Assembly: GCF_037137075.1 (NCBI RefSeq)
Contig: NZ_JBBBNV010000006.1
Coordinates: 111,816-175,815 of the forward strand
Length of the DNA: 64,000 nucleotides
Direction: 5' to 3'
From: JBBBNV01 sp037137075
Lineage (GTDB): Bacteria; Bacillota; Bacilli; Paenibacillales; NBRC-103111
This document shows positions 60,338 to 64,000 of this stretch, one piece after another (position 1 is the first letter of the stretch; every line of letters begins with the position of its first letter). The notes beneath the pieces were generated by a model, which was not told the origin of the DNA, did no database searches, and saw nothing but the letters and a program-made list of their open reading frames with translations. Made by a program: the position numbers and the translations under genes.

Positions 60338-63300
60338 TTGAAAAAAGCAACTTCTTTATTGTTATCTGCATTTTTGTTGTCGTCCTCTTTAACACCGTTT
60401 GCGTATGCCGAAGAGGCTGCGGAGCAGGTTGTTAGTAGTGAAGAAGCCGCTGCTGCGACAGACGCTGCTGATTCCAGTGCACAAGCATCGGCGGAAGAAA
60501 AGAATGTGAAGCTCTCTGAAGACTATGAAGATTTGAAAGTGCTTTCACCGGAGATGCGTGAAGCATTTGATTTTTACATTCGTGCCGGGGCGTTAAAGCC
60601 GGATTCGGATGAGCGCTTTGGAGCAGATTCGGATGCGTATCGTCAAGAAGCGGTAGATGTCATTAAAGCAAGTTTGTTGTTGCCAAATGATGAAGCGCTT
60701 ACAGCGGGAATAGTGGCTTCCTATGAAGCCGTCTTAAATGAGCAATTGTTTAAGTTGGGAATTACAAACAGCGACGGGATTCAGGTTCAGCCTGAGGAAC
60801 GGTTAAATCGGGAGAGTCTTGCTAAATATTTGATTTATGCTCTTAAGCTGGAAGGGGAAGCCCGAAAAGTTATCCCAACGGTGGATACATCCACACAAAA
60901 TAAGGATAATGTTACTAAAGCTCTCGCGACGATAGTTACCTATGCCTTACAAAAAAGCTTGCTCTCGATTCAAGAAGACGGTACAGTGCACGGATCTGAT
61001 CGAAATGCCACTGTAAGAATGCTAGTACAAGGCGCTTATGAAGCCAGGAAAATCTTTGAGAAAATGAACAGTAGCTCAACAGTCTCGATCGTGGAAGCTA
61101 AAGCCTCTGGTGCGCAGAAGGTGGATGTTGTTTTCAAAAACAGTGCTCCAATCCAAAATGTGACGCTGACAGTGAAGAACGGCGATACAGTGCTGAAGAA
61201 CAGCGGAGTTACCTGGTCAGGTGATGGAAAGACAGCCACTATCACACTGGAGAAGAAATTAACTGCGGGAGACTACTCGGTGGAATTAACGGGTGTGAAG
61301 GCCGAGATGGTTGATGTTGCTAAGGCGGAATTCAAGGCTGAGGACGAGCAGGTAACGAAGCTCGAGTTCGCTAATGGGACGGACTACTTGCCGCGTTCCA
61401 AAGTGCTCGTGCAGTTTAAGCTGATGAACCAATACGGTGAAACGATATACAAGCCAACAAGCCAGTTTGACATTAACATCGGCCGAGACTACAGCATGAG
61501 CTACAGCAGCTTGCAGCAAGCTTTTGAGCTTGATTTGAGCAGCGCTAAATGGAACGATCGTCTCATGATTAGTATTTATGATGAAGAGCATAACTTGCGT
61601 TTGTACAAAGTTTTTGAAATTCAAGATGAGGCGGTCGTCTCCAAGGTTGAGACCGGAAATTGGATTTATAACGAAGGTAGAACGTACTTAAGACCTAGTG
61701 ATAAGGCGTATTTAGAGTTTAAAGCTTATGATCAATATGGCTATATGATGATTAACACAGATGAACTGAATAATAGTGAAAGTCTGATTAAGTCCTTCAT
61801 GGGCGATAAAATTTTTGAAAAACAAAAGGATGACCAGCATATTTTCGAAGATATTAATCTGGATAACTATCCAGAAATGGTCTTTCAGGTAAAACCTGAA
61901 TCTGAGATTGATGGTGATTCCGTAACCACACTTCGCTTGACCGCATTGGGGTCCGGTGAAACTGTCACTAAGGATATCAGTGTTGTGACGCCAAAAAAAC
62001 CTGCGTCAGTCTTTATCGCAGATCCGCCGATTTTGGCTAAAGGGGATGTAGATAAAACTATTGACATTGAAGTAAAGGATGCAGAGGGGTATCCTTTATC
62101 GGCTGAAGAAATCGATGCTTTGGTGACTAGTGGGGAGCTGAAAGTCAGCCGAACGGGTTCTATTGAACTTGGTTCAAAATCTGATAGCATTGGTGGAATT
62201 AAAGGAAGAACACTTCGAATTAAGGAGGTGGAGGATACTGGAACTGCTTCTGTTGAGATCACACTGAAGGGTAAGCAGACAGTAACAAAGGAGCTTACCT
62301 TAAACGCTCAGAGATTGCCTTCAAAAATTGTTTCGGAAGTTCCCAACTTTAACGCAATTATTGGTCAAGGGGCTAATACAAAATTCATTATTTATGATCA
62401 ATACAATGAGCAAATTACAACTGACTACAGCGACTTCAAGGTGGATTTAAAGCTGGAGAAAATGTCGGGTGACAGCGGCTCCTTTACAACGACGACATCC
62501 AAGTTTATTATGAATGATACCATTCAAACCTTGCGAAAGACTCTGGCAGAAGTATCGGGTACAACGATCAAGATGACCTCCGCATCGGGTAAAAAAGGTG
62601 CTTACAAGCTAACGGCTAATGTTGTGAAGGTTGATTCTGATGCAAATGCTGTGTCTACAGTTCTGTCAGCAACAGCAAAAGGGGAATCGTTCCAACTTAA
62701 AGAACTTGCTGATGATTTACGTATAGTTACAGATAGTGAAACGACTTTCTTCGCCTTCGGCAAATACTACCTGGATCGCGGTATTACTAGAAAGAGAGAA
62801 GATAAAGACCAATTGGCGGATCAAACAGAATCAACTTATTTATTTGCCAAGCATCCATCTTATACCTATTTGTATACGGGTTTAAAAGTCATCGATAAAT
62901 TTGGCAATGAAATTGGTTTTGGTGCAACTCAATATGCTGTGACCGATATTACCGTACTTGATACCAGTATTGTGGCGGTTGATAAAACTAACAAAAAGCT
63001 GCTCGGCCTTAATCCTGGCACCACGAAAGCATACTTGACGCTGTTGACGCCTAAAGGAACAAGATCCATAGAGACTAACTTGACTGTTTTTTCAAGTGAT
63101 TTGATTTTTAAAGACTTAGTGGCTCAAGATAAAGCAACCAATGTAGCAGTCAATGATATTAATGGACGCTATGTGTGGGATAGCAAATTTATGGGCAGCA
63201 ACGGCATTATTGTTACAGATGATTTGGATAATAAATTTTATAGAAACACGGGAACCTATAATGCTTCGAGCTCTACATTGGGGTATACCAATAACTTGAC

Positions 63301-63523
63301 TCCATTCTTTGATATTTTCTCTGTTCGTATTGCACTGAGTGATGTGGAATATGTAGCTGGAACTCAAGAAGCAGATAAGGATACGTTCTACATGACCAGC
63401 GACTACAAATTGGTTTATCAGAAAAAAGACAGCAGTAAGGCAAGAAATTTAAAAAGCTTTAAAATTACCGTAACAGCCGGCCACAAGGAAAAATCAGCTA
63501 TTTATACGGTTACAGGCTCATAA
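60338..63523 (+). CDS. large secreted SLH-like/Ig-like surface protein
   Basis: A 1061-residue secreted protein: signal peptide (ATSLLLSAFLLSSSLTPFAYA), then about 200 residues that look like three degenerate SLH repeats (YEDLKVLSPEMREAFDFYI, ERLNRESLAKYLIYALKL, NATVRMLVQGAYEARKIF), aligning in order with those of the gene at 52866. The rest is a chain of Ig-like or bacterial Ig modules (VTLTVKNGDTVLKNSGVTW, LEFKAYDQYGYMM, FIADPPILAKGDVDKTIDIE). It is likely an S-layer or wall-bound structural protein. TTG 60338 is chosen because it opens the signal peptide, with GGTGGGTGG upstream. Codons are more AT-rich than in the glycosidase genes. A strong terminator follows. Confidence 0.8.
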   Translation: MKKATSLLLSAFLLSSSLTPFAYAEEAAEQVVSSEEAAAATDAADSSAQASAEEKNVKLSEDYEDLKVLSPEMREAFDFYIRAGALKPDSDERFGADSDAYRQEAVDVIKASLLLPNDEALTAGIVASYEAVLNEQLFKLGITNSDGIQVQPEERLNRESLAKYLIYALKLEGEARKVIPTVDTSTQNKDNVTKALATIVTYALQKSLLSIQEDGTVHGSDRNATVRMLVQGAYEARKIFEKMNSSSTVSIVEAKASGAQKVDVVFKNSAPIQNVTLTVKNGDTVLKNSGVTWSGDGKTATITLEKKLTAGDYSVELTGVKAEMVDVAKAEFKAEDEQVTKLEFANGTDYLPRSKVLVQFKLMNQYGETIYKPTSQFDINIGRDYSMSYSSLQQAFELDLSSAKWNDRLMISIYDEEHNLRLYKVFEIQDEAVVSKVETGNWIYNEGRTYLRPSDKAYLEFKAYDQYGYMMINTDELNNSESLIKSFMGDKIFEKQKDDQHIFEDINLDNYPEMVFQVKPESEIDGDSVTTLRLTALGSGETVTKDISVVTPKKPASVFIADPPILAKGDVDKTIDIEVKDAEGYPLSAEEIDALVTSGELKVSRTGSIELGSKSDSIGGIKGRTLRIKEVEDTGTASVEITLKGKQTVTKELTLNAQRLPSKIVSEVPNFNAIIGQGANTKFIIYDQYNEQITTDYSDFKVDLKLEKMSGDSGSFTTTTSKFIMNDTIQTLRKTLAEVSGTTIKMTSASGKKGAYKLTANVVKVDSDANAVSTVLSATAKGESFQLKELADDLRIVTDSETTFFAFGKYYLDRGITRKREDKDQLADQTESTYLFAKHPSYTYLYTGLKVIDKFGNEIGFGATQYAVTDITVLDTSIVAVDKTNKKLLGLNPGTTKAYLTLLTPKGTRSIETNLTVFSSDLIFKDLVAQDKATNVAVNDINGRYVWDSKFMGSNGIIVTDDLDNKFYRNTGTYNASSSTLGYTNNLTPFFDIFSVRIALSDVEYVAGTQEADKDTFYMTSDYKLVYQKKDSSKARNLKSFKITVTAGHKEKSAIYTVTGS

Positions 63524-63530
63524 TGGATTT

Positions 63531-63568
63531 AAATACCCCTGCCGGTTTATTGGCAGGGGTATTTTTAT
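63531..63568 (+). terminator. terminator after the SLH-like protein
   Basis: AAATACCCCTGCC and GGCAGGGGTATTT form a perfect 13-bp stem, followed by TTTATA. The IS element begins immediately after the T tract. Confidence 0.92.
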
Positions 63569-63569
63569 A

Positions 63570-64000
63570 GTAAGCGTCTAACAAGAAGGTGTATTCCAAT
63601 GCAGTCTAGATTTTGAGACAATTCCGTTAGAGTAGTCGTTGGATTTTTTCGACCCTACTCGAAAAACTCTAATGGGAGTGTGTCCAATTGCAAACTGTAG
63701 AGATGAGGAATCGCTATCGACTCCAGCAGTGGACCGAGATCATTCGTGATTGCCGTTCCAGTGGTCAGACCGTGGTTCGTTGGTGTGCCGATCACGAAGT
63801 CAATGTGAAAAGCTATTACTACTGGCTTCGAAAGATCCGTGAAGCTGCGTGTGAATCCCTTCCTGCATTCTCCTCCCCGAATGAACCAACTCTCGTACCG
63901 GTCCCTCCATCTTTGCGGACGAACGCCCCACGTTCCGAAGCGAGTCATGAACAAGCGGCGATCATCCTTCGTACGGATGCCGTTACGATTGAAATTCATC
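63570..64000 (+). mobile_element. IS66-family insertion sequence, left end (partial)
   Basis: GTAAGCGTCTAACAAG at 63570 fits the GTAAGCG terminal inverted repeat of IS66 elements. It is followed by a TnpA-like gene in the expected position and orientation. TTTTTATA (63562-63569) is the candidate 8-bp target duplication. The element runs past the window edge. Confidence 0.82.
63688..64000 (+). CDS. tnpA: IS66-family accessory protein TnpA (partial)
   Basis: 104 complete codons are in view, continuing past the edge. The N-terminus contains a helix-turn-helix-like stretch (RNRYRLQQWTEIIRDCRSSG then SYYYWLRKIRE) typical of the small IS66 TnpA protein. TTG 63688 has GGGAGTG 7 nt upstream; ATG 63703 is an alternative. 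TnpB and the TnpC transposase should lie downstream outside the window. Confidence 0.82.
   Translation, partial: MQTVEMRNRYRLQQWTEIIRDCRSSGQTVVRWCADHEVNVKSYYYWLRKIREAACESLPAFSSPNEPTLVPVPPSLRTNAPRSEASHEQAAIILRTDAVTIEIH

Overview
The window looks like a chromosomal carbohydrate-utilisation region from a Paenibacillus-type bacterium (low-to-mid-GC Gram-positive, order Bacillales). The grounds are strong GGAGG-type ribosome binding sites, common TTG and GTG starts, lipoprotein boxes, S-layer homology (SLH) domains, AraC-type control, MsmK-type sugar ABC transporters, and the repertoire of cytoplasmic glycoside hydrolases. The sequence is a draft scaffold: two N runs lie inside one beta-galactosidase gene. 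Almost everything is on the + strand. One gene (47.1-48.2 kb) is on the - strand.

Layout. 0.5-11 kb: an SDR dehydrogenase, a large GH67/GH20-like protein, a GH95 enzyme, two sialidase-like beta-propellers and an MGH1/GH63-like hydrolase. 11.2-13.2 kb: an AraC regulator and an alpha/beta-hydrolase esterase. 13.4-21.7 kb: an MsmK-type ATPase, a very large solute-binding protein with N-terminal carbohydrate-binding-like modules, two permeases and a second GH95. 21.9-35.9 kb: a Gfo/Idh dehydrogenase, a sugar isomerase/epimerase-like protein, an orphan enzyme, a GH2, a second orphan, a LacZ-type GH2 and a GH42. 36-47 kb: a GH106-like protein, a membrane NHL/TPR/Yip1-like protein, a DUF5696-like protein, two more permeases and two small lipoproteins. 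47.1-54.3 kb: a secreted CBM9/stalk protein, then two blocks each made of a solute-binding lipoprotein followed by a surface protein. 54.5-60.1 kb: a YknXYZ/MacB-like ABC system with two ATPases. 60.3-63.5 kb: a large SLH-like, Ig-like secreted protein. From 63.57 kb: the left end of an IS66-family element.

How it may work together (inference). No glycosidase has a signal peptide, so oligosaccharides are probably captured at the surface, imported by the two ABC transporters (sharing the single MsmK-type ATPase) and taken apart inside the cell. The enzyme set (GH95 x2, LacZ, GH42, GH2, GH106-like, esterase) suggests a branched plant or microbial glycan with L-fucose or L-galactose, D-galactose and L-rhamnose. 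The exact substrate cannot be read from the sequence.

Main finds. (1) Eight promoter regions share one architecture: two CCTATAA-like half-sites about 21-23 bp apart, followed by a TAnnnT -10 hexamer that ends 53-54 nt after the start of the first half-site. This ties the catabolic genes and the surface/export genes into one putative regulon, and the AraC protein encoded here is the obvious candidate regulator. (2) Four paralogous copies of an extracellular about 200-residue domain, three lipid-anchored and one on SLH repeats, are interleaved with two paralogous solute-binding proteins. This looks like a surface-display module of unknown function.
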